The position numbers were made by a program, and so were the translations under genes. Below, in pieces: positions 19,976 through 60,660 of a DNA stretch of 64,000 bases. This DNA is from Apiospora phragmitis. Its lineage: Eukaryota; Ascomycota; Sordariomycetes; Amphisphaeriales; Apiosporaceae. Below the pieces are notes generated by a model. The model saw only the letters and a program-made list of their open reading frames with translations, was not told where the DNA came from and did no database searches. The stretch lies in NCBI GenBank assembly GCA_038363925.1, contig JAQQWL010000017.1:124001-188000 (forward strand), in the 5' to 3' direction. How positions within the stretch are numbered: position 1 is the first letter of the stretch; each line of letters starts with the position of its first letter.

Positions 19976-20193
19976 GTAGAGAGTGAGGAGAATACTATAT
20001 TTCTCCTGTTTATACATCTAGTAAAGAAATTAGAGGTTGACAAGTACGTTTCCCGTCTACTTTTAAATTACCTAAATCTAATAGAGCTTTTATGATTTCA
20101 ACTTGTGGCGGACAGGATAAAGCTTTAGCAACAGCTGTGCAATATAGAGATAAAATTATTTCAGATTGAATTAACCTAAGTTTTGGGGGTTAA
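19975..20193 (+). CDS. Possible AP2-like DNA-binding domain ORF
   Basis: The frame (TGA = Trp) encodes SPVYTSSKEIRGWQVRF... with AMISTCGG-like spacing and AVQYRDKIISDW, ending in TAA at 20191-20193. The pattern of strand residues followed by a helix with YRD suggests an AP2/NUMOD-type domain of the kind appended to intron endonucleases. It begins exactly at the stop of the LAGLIDADG frame, shifted by one phase, so it was probably that protein's C-terminus. Confidence 0.4.
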
Positions 20194-20654
20194 TTCTAAA
20201 AATTTGTCTTTATTTACCATTCATATTACGAAAGATGGGAGCTTACGGCCCAGTTAAAACTTATGATTAGGGTACTAAAGGGAATAACAAGTTCAACTAA
20301 GTCGATTTGGGCAAATCCTATGCAAACTCCTGCTATTGTACCAGAGTGATAAAAAAGATGTCACTTAATCCCGCTATAAGCTGGAAACTCCTAAAGCCTT
20401 AGGTACATGGACGAAGTGTATGTGAAAATCCTCAAGAATCTACAAATGGACAATCAGCAGGAAACCAAAATAATAAGCCACGTTATGAGTAGGATCCTCA
20501 GAGACTATACGCGGGACAATTTAAATTATAACACTGCAGCTTTAAAATTTATCCTTTAGCTACAGTTTAAATTGAAGATATAGTCCGATCATAGTAGAAA
20601 TATTATGTTAACACAAATTAAATCAATATTGATCTTATCCTTTTATTATTTTTT

Positions 20655-21684
20655 GTGATTAGTACGGTATTACAAGCTCGTCGTTCTACCTTTTTTTTAT
20701 TCTTTAATAAAAAGGCAGGAGTAATTAATAGTAAAAGTTTACTCCATTCTTATTACCCTATGTCTTGCTCAGTTTGTAGGACAGCCGGAATAAGAAAGTA
20801 TAGTGCAAAAAGAACTGTAGAAGAAAATATTTTGGAAATAATAGATAATGATTGTAAAGTTGATGAGGGTAAATTATCTTGCCCCTTCGGCCTAGGCCCT
20901 GGACGAGGTCCTGTGCCTAGTCCTGGGCCGAAAGGGTGAATAAAAATAAATCTGACAATTCCTTTAATCCTATAATCGTGTATAATAATGCTGAATTGGA
21001 TAAAGAAAAAATAATTAAAGATAATAAAGGAAAATCCGGGATTTATCGTTGAGTCAACCTTACAAATGGTAATTCGTATGTTGGAAGCGCTGTTAATTTA
21101 ACTAAAAGATTCCGTATGTATTTTAATTACAATTCTTTAACCAAAGATAATATGCTTATTAATAAGGCTCTTTTAAAGTACGGTTACACCAATTTCAAGT
21201 TAGAAATCCTTGAGTACTGTGAGATATCTAATACCATAAATAGAGAACAGTATTATTTGGATATTATAAACCCAAATTACAATATTTTAAAAATAGCAGG
21301 ATCAGCTATGGGTTATAAACATACTGAGGAAGCTTTAAAAAAATGAAATTATTAACCTTAGGGCGTGTACGAGATGAAGAAACTAAAAAAAAGATTAGTT
21401 CCGGCCGCCACCCTTGGTGGCTGGAACTTGGGCTTCGCCCTAGTGAATCTATGAAAAATAATATTTTAAACATTATTAAAGCATCAAGTAATATGGCTAA
21501 AGTTGGAAATTTAAATGGAACTAAAGTTAAAGTACACGATTTAACCGCGGATACTACTGTAGAATACACTTCTTTTAGTAAAGCAGCTGTAGCATTACAG
21601 ACTACTCATTCTACAATAAGTAAGTATGCCAAAAATAAAAAACCTTTTCAAAATAGGTTTCTCATTACAATTATTAAATTATAG
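20655..21684 (+). pseudogene. GIY-YIG endonuclease 1, two frameshifts
   Basis: The N-terminal frame (from 20655) ends in a GC hairpin (20880-20938) that changes frame. The catalytic domain (KSGIYRWVNL, SYVGSAVNLTKRF, YGYTNFKLEIL, PNYNILKIAG) is read from about 20936 to 21345. A second shift follows in a run of seven A: one more A would join HTEEALKK to MKLLTLGRVRDEETKKK. The C-terminus carries an in-frame hairpin insert (21396-21445) and a NUMOD-like repeat, ending in TAG at 21682-21684. Confidence 0.8.
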
Positions 21685-21768
21685 TCCCTAAGCTCTTCTT
21701 CTGATAGAGCTTTAATTAAATTACCCGATGAAACCAAAGATATATTGGTAGGAATTCTACTTGGTGAT
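21685..21768 (+). pseudogene. LAGLIDADG_2 gene, piece 1 (N-terminus and first motif)
   Basis: The peptide ALIKLPDETKDILVGILLGD is the N-terminus and first motif of a LAGLIDADG_2 enzyme (compare [13 protein letters not shown] at 12790). It is interrupted right after the motif by GIY-YIG gene 2. Pieces 2-4 follow at 23120-23239 (minus strand), 23245-23636 and 24754-24810. Confidence 0.75.
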
Positions 21769-22871
21769 GCTTTACGTTACATATTTGTTAGGATATTCGC
21801 ACTATATATATATTTATATTCTATTTATTTACTAAGTTTCTATAAATTTTGCTTTGCCTGCTTAAAAGTTGTATACAATAATCCTAAATCTGAAAAAGCT
21901 TCAATTTTAAAAGAAAATAAAGGTAAATCAGGTATCTATCTATGAACAAATAAAATTAATGGTAAAAGATATTTTGCCTTCGGCACAGGAAGTGCTGTAG
22001 ATTTAAATAAAAGATTTCTAAATTATTTTAATACTTCTTATCTTTCAGATCGTAAAGATATTATGATTATCTATAAAGCTTTATTAGTTCATGGATTTGA
22101 CAATTTTACATTACCTCCGGCCCAGGACTCGTTGCACAGTCTCTGTGCCTTTATTTTTTTTTATTCTTTTTTACTTTATTAATACAATTAGAGATTGTAA
22201 TATAATAAAAAAAAAATAATAAAAAAATTTCGTTTCTTTGTTTTTTCTTGCCGTATCCTCCGGATAAAGGAGGGCAAGAAAAAAACATAGCCACCAAGGG
22301 TGGCGGCAGAAACTAGTTTGGGGAAACTTGTTTTTCCAAACCTGTTTGAAAAAACTAGCCCAGCTAGTCCTGGGCGAAAGGCCAAAAAAAATCGAAGATT
22401 TTTTTTTATAATTAGCGGTGCTTAAACTTGGCCGGAGGCCTAGCCGAGGGGGAGATTTTATAATATTGTGAACTTTCCGTGTTATTAGAATGAGAACAAT
22501 ATTACCTTTATCTTTTAAACCCTGAATATATTATTTTAAAGACAGCTGGTTCAAGATTAGGAGCTAAACATACTCTAGAGGCTATAGCTAAATTAAAAGC
22601 AAGTGCTTTAAATCGTTCAGAAGATGCTATAATTAAAAACTTAGAGCGTCTGAAAAAACTAAATACTAGTTTAAAACATAAAGAGCACTTAGCTAAGCTT
22701 AATGCTTCTCCTGAGCATATAGCTATACATGCAAAACCTGTCGTTGTACTTAATACAGTGAACGGAGAGAGTGTTGAATTCAGATCAATTACTCAAGCGG
22801 CAAGTTTTCTTCAAGCGCATCCAGAAACAATACGTAGATGTATAATAAAAGAAAAGCTTTTTTTTAGATAA
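21769..22871 (+). pseudogene. GIY-YIG endonuclease 2, split by a complex hairpin element
   Basis: The 5' part has a membrane-like leader, KSGIYLWTNKINGKRY and SAVDLNKRF, then YKALLVHGFDNFTL at about 22115. An insertion (22118-22455) of several hairpins follows. The 3' part (22461-22871, other frame) resumes with YCELSVLLEWEQYYL and NPEYIILKTAGSRLG, then NUMOD repeats. The YIG strand itself carries five extra codons (FAFGT) from a small palindrome, tgccttcggca. Confidence 0.8.
22118..22455 (+). repeat. Composite hairpin element, core in inverted orientation
   Basis: The element has an AT arm (tttttttattc facing an A-rich partner), then cttgccgtatcctccggata continuing to gggcaag, ggcggcagaaactag, and further stems (ccaaacctg, cctgggcgaaagg). 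Compared with 18785-18870, the sequence between cttgcc and gcaag is reverse-complemented. It interrupts GIY-YIG gene 2. Confidence 0.8.
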
Positions 22872-22967
22872 ATATCTTATAACAAAAAAGTCTAACTAGT
22901 TTTACCACATATCTACATAAATAGTAATTTTTATCTAGTTTATAGTCTCCTCTTCCCCTTCGGTTTA

Positions 22968-23087
22968 TTTTTTTTTATTCTTTTTTAAATTTTACTACAA
23001 ATATAGATTGTAATATAATAAAAAAGAATAAAAAATTTAGCTTCTGCCGCCACCCTTGGTGGCAGAAACTTGGCCGGAGGCCTAGAA
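22968..23087 (+). repeat. Double-hairpin element, copy A
   Basis: An AT hairpin (ttattcttttttaaatttta facing ataataaaaaagaataa) is followed by aatttag, ttctgccgccacc facing ggtggcagaa, and ggccggaggcc. It is almost base-for-base identical to 42410-42533 in cox1 intron 8. Confidence 0.9.
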
Positions 23088-23119
23088 AAGGACGATCTAT
23101 ATCTAACATAGTACAAATA

Positions 23120-23239
23120 TCATCTACTGCTAATTCTAGATTGAGGACTATAATCCTTAGCACAAAAAGGTAAAAAGAAACTTAACACGTAATCAAAATA
23201 TTCTTTATGTGCTATAGCTGTTTGAGCATAAACCAATCT
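23120..23239 (-). pseudogene. LAGLIDADG_2 gene, piece 2 (inverted)
   Basis: On the minus strand the frame reads RLVYAQTAIAHKEYFDYVLS and continues with FFLPFCAKDYSPQSRI. In LAGLIDADG_2 enzymes this block lies between the first motif and the SFTTMQLPCF block. The SFTTMQLPCF block follows on the + strand at about 23284, so this piece has been inverted in place. Confidence 0.75.
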
Positions 23240-23244
23240 ATAAT

Positions 23245-23636
23245 AGTTAGAGATTATAGTAGTAAAAAAACATATAGTGCTATATCTTTTACAACTATGC
23301 AACTTCCCTGTTTTAATGAATTCAGAGCAATGTTTTATGAATCAAATGTGAAAATAGTTCCTTCTAACATCTACGAATTGTTATCTCCTAGAGGTTTAGC
23401 TTTTGATTGAAGGATGACGGAAGTAAACACGGTAGTGGTGTACATATAAGTGTATATGGTTTTACTAACACAGACGTGGATAAATTAATGTTCACATTAC
23501 AAGATAAATTTAATCTTAAATGCTCTATACATTACAACAGGGATAAAAAACCCCGTATTTATATCTTCAAAGAATCTATTTTAGGTAGAGCCTGCGATCT
23601 AATATTAATGCAATACTTTCATGGCAGGAAACTTTA
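23245..23636 (+). pseudogene. LAGLIDADG_2 gene, piece 3
   Basis: It encodes KKTYSAISFTTMQLPCFNEF, VKIVPSNIYELLSPRGLAF, then after a small deletion and frameshift at about 23405 KDDGSKHGSGVHISVYGF and CSIHYNRDKKPRIYIFKES. The second motif (expected as W.MKDDGSK) is damaged at the shift. The last residues diverge before the stop at 23634-23636. Confidence 0.8.
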
Positions 23637-23698
23637 AGATGGTTGTTATGGTTACGTAACTCAAAAATTATTAGTGATGGTGTGTAACTAATTACTAA

Positions 23699-24754
23699 GT
23701 GTGCTGTATTTTTATTTTAGTACACTTAGTGTTATTTATTAACCATAATCACAATAATTTAAATTTTAATAATTATACAATGCATATTACACAAGTACTT
23801 TTTTTTGTTTTACAACATATTATAAAAAATATTGTAAATTTCTATATCTCCTTCTTTTTATTGATTAGTAAGACAGTTATTAATAGAGAAACTAGTCTAA
23901 TATTTACTATATCTTTATGAGAGAATATAGTTTTTGACTTTTTTGGTAGAAAAGTTGAGTCGTTTCCAGGCATACAATTTAATGGTTTAAATATATATAT
24001 GTATAACAGGGGTTATTTAATAAACAAAGTTTATTTTTCTGCTACCCTGTCCCCCTCCGGGGGAATGAGGGTTAGAGTTAATAAAATTAATTTAATTAAA
24101 AATAACCCTTTTATTTTAGGATATTCTACTAGTATTTCGAGCCCTACTCCTACTGTTATATACTCCAACCTAGAGTTAGAAAAATCTTCAATTTATGCTG
24201 ACAATAGTGACAAGTCTGGGGTATATTTATGAAGAAATAAAATCAATGGAAAGACGTATATAGGTAGTAGTGTGAATCTAACTAAAAGACTTAAAAATTA
24301 TTTTAATGTATCTTACCTAACTAGGCTTAAAAACTTCATGGTTATTTATAAAGCTTTGTTAGCTTATGGGTATGAAAATTTTACACTAGAGATTTTAGAA
24401 TACTGTGATCCTGCATATATATTAGAAAGGGAACAATATTATTTAGATAATTTTAAGCCTGAGTACAACATTTTAAAAGTAGCTGGTTCAAGTTTTGGGT
24501 ATAAACATTCCGAAGAAGTGTTATTAAATATGAGAAACCGTGTGGCATCCTTGGATGCTAGATTAAAAATGTCAGAAAAAAACCATAAAAGACAAGCCGT
24601 GGTAGTCTTGGACAATCAAAAGGGAGTTTCCACAAAGTTTTCCACCATGAAAGAAGCAGGAATATTTCTTAATATTTCTACTACTATGGTAGGTAAATAT
24701 ATTAAAAGTAATAAACTTTTCAAAGGTATCTATTCAATAAAAAAAGAACTTTAA
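23699..24754 (+). CDS. GIY-YIG endonuclease 3 (intact)
   Basis: The frame is open from 23699 with TGA as Trp (first ATG-type start at 23999 after a membrane-like leader) to TAA near 24754. Catalytic features: KSGVYLWRNKINGKTYIGSS, AYGYENFTLEILEY, REQYYLDNFKPEYNILKVAG, then NUMOD-type repeats (STKFSTMKEAGIFLNIS). It is closely related to GIY-YIG genes 1 and 2 in the same intron. It separates pieces 3 and 4 of the LAGLIDADG_2 gene. A small GC palindrome (ccccctccggggg) lies in the leader. Confidence 0.85.
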
Positions 24755-24810
24755 TAACTTTAGTTAAACCTTATTTTATTAAAGAAATGTTATATAAATT
24801 GGGTTTATAA
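24754..24810 (+). pseudogene. LAGLIDADG_2 gene, piece 4 (C-terminus)
   Basis: It encodes ITLVKPYFIKEMLYKLGL and TAA. This matches the end of LAGLIDADG_2 proteins here ([15 protein letters not shown] at 13302, VKPHMSKDMYYKL at 32355). It is separated from piece 3 by GIY-YIG gene 3. Confidence 0.8.
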
Positions 24811-25305
24811 AGCTGTTACTCTTTTCTTACCTATATTAAAATGAGATAAGTTTCAATTTAGGTTTATATTTACTGATCTTTTACCATTCTACGCTATTTT
24901 AAGATCTATACCTAACAAATTATTAGGAGTTATAGCAATGTTTAGTGCTATCTTAATTATTATGTTATTACCTTTAACAGATTTAGGGAGATCAAAAGGT
25001 TTACAATTTAGACCGTTAAGTAAAATAGCTTTCTTTGTATTTGTGGCTAATTTCTTAGTGTTAATGCAAATAGGAGCTAAACACGTTGAAACACCATTTA
25101 TAGAATTTGGACAAATAAGTACAGCATTATACTTTGCACATTTTGCATTTATAGTTCCTGTTATAAGTTTAATAGAAAATACTCTTGTGGATATAAATAT
25201 GAAAATTTTCCCACTGAAAAATTAGCTTTGAGCAATCGTACACTTGAAAAATGTAATCCTAATTTAAATTATAAAACAACAACTCTCTTAGCTAATTTAG
25301 ATTTA

Positions 25306-25935
25306 ATGGAAATTGTTGGTCAACAGTGAGCTCAAGGTTCCGTTGTAGGAATGGCACTTTTTATATTTTTTTTAATTTTCACTTTAGCTTTAGCGCTTTA
25401 TGGTCTAATAAGGGGTACTGTAGAAATATATCTAATATTTCGCTTAATAGATAATTTACCGAATAACCAAGAACTATATCTTACTCCTGAACAGATTGAA
25501 ACCTTGACGCATTTTTTAAATCATATAAGAGATTTAATAGAGAGATTTTGCACTGATACATTACCTAAGTTAAATTATATTGATAATAGAGTAAATAATC
25601 TTAGAAATAAAGATTTATTAGAAACATTACATACTGTATTGTCATTTATTGCAATAGAATTTCATATTTTATATTCTTATTTACATGAAATAGCAGCAAA
25701 ATTAGCAAATATTGAGGATCAGGATAATCTAGTTCGTATTTTTAATATTATATTAGATCTTATGAAACCTTGAGGTCATAAACTAGTATGTATTATACGT
25801 AAAATTGAAATAATATTAGATTTAATCAATAATCATTGATACGTTCAAAATCCCTTGAATTTTTTATTACATTTTGATCCCGATGCGAATGGACTTCAAG
25901 ATATTGGTAATTTTATCCGTAATCGTGTTGTTTAA
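25306..25935 (+). CDS. Hypothetical membrane protein
   Basis: A 209-residue frame (TGA = Trp) from ATG 25306 to TAA 25933-25935. It has one strong membrane segment (MALFIFFLIFTLALALYGLI, residues ~16-35) followed by a soluble, helix-rich region with no motif I recognise. The frame is open upstream and overlaps the end of the displaced cob copy in another phase. It lies between that copy and a tRNA-like sequence. Confidence 0.5.
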
Positions 25936-25995
25936 TTTAAAAGGGTACAAATTATTGTAAATTCTCTTTTATTCTTGCCCGGGGCAAGAATAAAA

Positions 25996-26066
25996 AGATT
26001 ATGATTGTAGTAGGTCTACACTTTGATTGCAGATCTTAAGTTTGAGGTTCGATTCCTCCATAATCT
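25996..26066 (+). tRNA. tRNA-like sequence, anticodon uncertain (possibly GCA)
   Basis: The acceptor stem AGATTAT/ATAATCT, D arm TGTAG/CTACA and T arm GAGG/CCTC with loop TTCGATT all form. The anticodon stem pairs badly. The loop TTGCAGA would give GCA (Cys), with only three of five pairs. It shares its 5' half and acceptor with 18100-18173, so one copy follows each cob 3' end. Confidence 0.5.
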
Positions 26067-26631
26067 TATTAATATTTATGTAATTATCTAGCTTCTTTTT
26101 ACGCTGAGTTCCTTTACCTTGTAACACTGATCCCTTTTCCTTTTTATCACGTAGTGATATCAGGGGGAATGAGGCTTGGGGGATAAAGGGTAAAGGGAAA
26201 GAGATGGTATGAAAAGAATATTCTAAATAACTCCCTCGGCCTCCGGCCAAGTTTCAGCCACCTAAGATGGCTATGTTTTTTCTTGCCCTCCTTTATCCGG
26301 AGGATACTGCAAGAAAAACCCAGAAACTAATAAAAAAAAAATAGCCCTGCGCACTGCGCGCACTGCGAGGAGTGCGCAGGGCTGCTTCGCAGATTTTTTT
26401 TTATAAGGCCTCCGGCCAAGTTTCAGACACCTTAGGAGGAGACTCACCCAACCGAAACTATTTTTTTAGTTATAATACTTCATGCACTCTTATTTTTTTA
26501 TTGTTTGTATATTTAACACAATAATTTATTGTAATTTAATTACAAACAATAAAAAAATCTAGCTATAAAATAAATTAAATTAAAATTTAATTTATTTTAT
26601 ATTTAATTATACACGTGTATATATATAAAGA
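26067..26631 (+). repeat. Hairpin-rich spacer upstream of cox1
   Basis: No gene is seen. It contains copies of the GC hairpin modules: cttgccctcctttatccgga near 26281, gcgcactgcgcgc near 26346, ggcctccggcc near 26405. An AT stem (ttgtttgtat... facing attacaaacaataaaaaaatc) lies near 26499-26568. The last 60 nt before cox1 are A/T only. Confidence 0.7.
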
Positions 26632-58062
<31,431 letters not shown>

Positions 58063-58063
<1 letters not shown>

Positions 58064-58842
58064 CACGAAAACTACTAATTGCATTAACAATATCTTTAGG
58101 TTTATATTTTTTAAAATCTAATTTAAGTGATGTTTTTAACAGTTTTCATGCTTTACATATAGTTTTTTTTACAACTGTTATGGTTTTCTTCAAAGAATTT
58201 GTATACTTTTTGTTTGAATACTTTGAAGATTTAAAATTAAAAAATTTTAATTCATCCACACCCGAAGGGGGAAGAGCAATTAATACTGATTTACCTACTA
58301 TTTTTACTAAAAATAATGAAACTTCAGGTTCAAAAGATTCATCTATACAAGATGATCCACGTAATTATGATTATGATTCTGATACTTCATCTGATTCTCA
58401 TACTTCATCAGATTCTGAACTTAAAAAAGCGCTAGAAGAATCTAGAAAATTTAATCAACCTGGATCTTCTAAAACTGGAGGAGAATCTTCTAAAACTGGG
58501 GGAGAATCTTCTAAAACAGAAGCTGAATCTTCTAAAACTGGAGCTCAATCTTTAAGAGGATCTTCTCCCGTACGTGGTCAATATATTCCTGTTTCAACAG
58601 TAGATGAAACTGTCTTTAAAAAAGACATGGTAAATAACGTGGATATTAATGGAATTGAGGCTATGAAAATACAATTAAATGAATTGAAAGATACTTATGA
58701 TAAATCTGGTCTTCCACCTGATATAATAGATAAACAAAAATCCTCAATCGTTGAAAAAATACGTAGTTGTGAAAATAGATTATCAGAATTAAGAAACGAA
58801 AATGTTGAAAATGCAGGTAAAGGTAAAGGTAAACGTAGTTAG
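58063..58842 (+). CDS. Hypothetical membrane protein with SSKTGGE repeats, downstream of cox1
   Basis: The frame is open from the last base of the cox1 stop; the first ATG is at 58180. It has two hydrophobic segments (LLIALTISLGLYFL; ALHIVFFTTVMVFF), an acidic Ser/Asp region, and four tandem 7-residue repeats of the form SSKTGGE (21-nt units near 58465-58550). A coiled-coil-like region (MKIQLNELKDTYDKSG) and a basic GKGKGKRS tail follow, to TAG at 58840-58842. I do not recognise it. The plan matches the nad5 extension (4660-5084). Confidence 0.5.
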
Positions 58843-58966
58843 CTTAATTTCTTGCTCTCTGATATAACGAAGTTATAAATAGGATCCGGGCACGTAATAA
58901 AAAAAAAAATTAACGTTTGTATTATAACACTAGATAAAACAATATAAATATTTTTAATATTTATAA

Positions 58967-59037
58967 TTCTCATTAGCTCAAAGGTAGAGCTGGATACTTC
59001 TGATATCCCTATTTTAGTTCGAATCTAAAATGAGAAC
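58967..59037 (+). tRNA. trnR: tRNA-Arg(UCU)
   Basis: A clean cloverleaf: acceptor TTCTCAT/ATGAGAA, D stem GCTC/GAGC, anticodon stem GGATA/TATCC with loop CTTCTGA (anticodon TCT), T stem TTTAG/CTAAA with loop TTCGAAT. It reads AGA codons. A degenerate copy lies at 5154-5224. Confidence 0.93.
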
Positions 59038-59311
59038 ATCTGACCTTAATCTAAAGTCGGTATCTTGCTTGTCCCATTATCTCGAAGAGATAAGGGATAC
59101 CCCCCCCCCCGGAACAAGGGTTTATGTATTTTTGTTTTATAACAAATAAATATATTTTAAAGTTCTAATTTGTCTTTTAAACTCTTTTTCTGATATCCCT
59201 CTTTATCACGTAGTGATATAAGGGGAAGAGGGATCCGGAATAAAGAGATAAGAGTGATAACCTTATTAGTATATATTTATTTTTCATTTATATTTATTAT
59301 TACACACGATT
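59038..59311 (+). other. Spacer between trnR and nad1
   Basis: No gene. It holds a C10 run (59101-59110) and a palindrome tatcacgtagtgata near 59204, a hairpin type also seen near 6070, 26144 and 63757. Confidence 0.55.
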
Positions 59312-60454
59312 ATGGATAATAAAGAAATAAATTTAAAAATTTTTTTTACAATGTTATATATACCAACTGTTATATCGATAGTCGAAGTTCTTTTAGTTAT
59401 TGTTCCTGCCTTACTTAGTGTAGCTTATGTTACTGTAGCTGAAAGAAAAACCATGGCAAGTATGCAAAGAAGATTAGGTCCTAATGCAGTAGGTTATTAC
59501 GGATTATTACAAGCTTTTGCTGATGCTTTAAAATTATTATTAAAAGAATATGTAGCACCTACACAAGCTAACATCGTTTTATTTTTTTTAGGTCCTGTTA
59601 TTACATTAGTTTTTGCACTACTAGGTTATGGTGTTATACCTTATGGACCTGGTTTAGCAATTAGTGATTTTAATTTAGGTATCTTATATCTGTTAGCAGT
59701 TTCTTCTTTAGCTACTTACGGAATACTATTAGCCGGATGAAGTGCTAATAGTAAATATGCTTTCTTAGGTTCTTTAAGAAGTACAGCTCAGTTAATTAGT
59801 TATGAATTAATTTTAAGTTCTGCTATTTTACTTGTTATTATGTTAACAGGTAGTTTTAATTTAACTGTTAATGTAGAATCACAAAGAGCAGTTTGATTTA
59901 TATTTCCCTTATTACCTATATTCTTAATATTCTTTATAGGATCTGTAGCAGAAACTAATAGAGCTCCTTTTGATTTAGCAGAGGCTGAATCTGAGTTAGT
60001 TAGTGGATTTATGACAGAACACGCTGCAGTTGTATTTGTATTCTTTTTCTTAGCTGAATATGGTAGTATAGTGTTAATGTGTATATTAACAAGTATATTA
60101 TTTTTAGGTGGTTATTTAATATTAGATTTTGTTTATTTATTAAGTTATTTAGACTTTTTAGTGTGACAATTATTTGTTATAGATTGAATTTTAGTTCTAG
60201 ATTACTTTGTTCAAGGTATAATGAATACTCCTGCCTTAGAAGGATTTTTATATGGTTTAAGTTTAGGAGTAAAAAGTTCTATAATGATTTTTACTTTTAT
60301 TTGAGTTAGAGCATCTTTCCCTAGAATACGTTTTGATCAATTAATGTCTTTCTGTTGAACAGTATTATTACCAGTAGTGTTTGCATTTATTGTACTAGTT
60401 CCTTGTATTTTATATAGTTTTGATATATTCCCTATTAATATAAGCTTATTCTAA
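59312..60454 (+). CDS. nad1: NADH dehydrogenase subunit 1
   Basis: An intronless 380-residue frame (TGA = Trp), ATG 59312 to TAA 60452-60454. Complex I membrane subunit forming part of the quinone site. Landmarks: [48 protein letters not shown] and the quinone-site loop [20 protein letters not shown]. It looks fully intact. The N-terminus ([14 protein letters not shown]...) is longer than usual; an alternative start at the second ATG near 59351 gives [10 protein letters not shown]. Confidence 0.96.
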
Positions 60455-60660
60455 ATACCATAATATCTCGCTATGTTTAGATATTTATGTATAATTAATT
60501 CTCTTATTTTGTTTCCCCCTTTTTTTTTATCCCTACGTTGTGTCGTAGGCAAAATGGGGGGGGGGTCAGAGGAGGTGAGAGAATCTATCATGTAATTGTT
60601 TACTTATGATGTAATTTTAGTTTAATTATATGGGAAGTTTGTATTTTTTTTAGATAATAA

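Larger units (their letters stand above)
18200..20309 (+). other. Group I intron in the displaced cob copy (site after YIM)
   Basis: Core strands lie 5' of the ORF: caatttcaaccaaacaaacg near 18268, gttcatcgactaaaag at 18506-18521 and gatatagtc at 18541-18549. The intact cob has no intron at this site. Confidence 0.8.
20351..24875 (+). other. Group I intron in the displaced cob copy (site after PEW)
   Basis: Core strands lie before the ORFs: gctggaaactcc near 20373, caatcagcaggaaacc near 20449, tcagagact at 20498-20506 and agatatagtcc at 20576-20586. It ends with G at 24875. About 4.5 kb long, it is filled with three GIY-YIG genes, fragments of one LAGLIDADG_2 gene and hairpin elements. Confidence 0.85.
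18174..25225 (+). pseudogene. cob: Displaced cob 3' half, three exon fragments
   Basis: Fragments: 18174-18199 (LGDSENYI plus two bases), 20310-20350 (ANPMQTPAIVPEW plus one base) and 24876-25225 ([18 protein letters not shown] to TAG). They join in phase across two group I introns. The middle fragment has one Pro where cob has two (TPPAI), a loss in a highly conserved loop. The same region exists intact and intronless at 16274-16973. Third positions differ on both sides of a roughly 100-nt identical block. It appears to be the former native 3' end, no longer joined to a 5' half. Confidence 0.85.
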
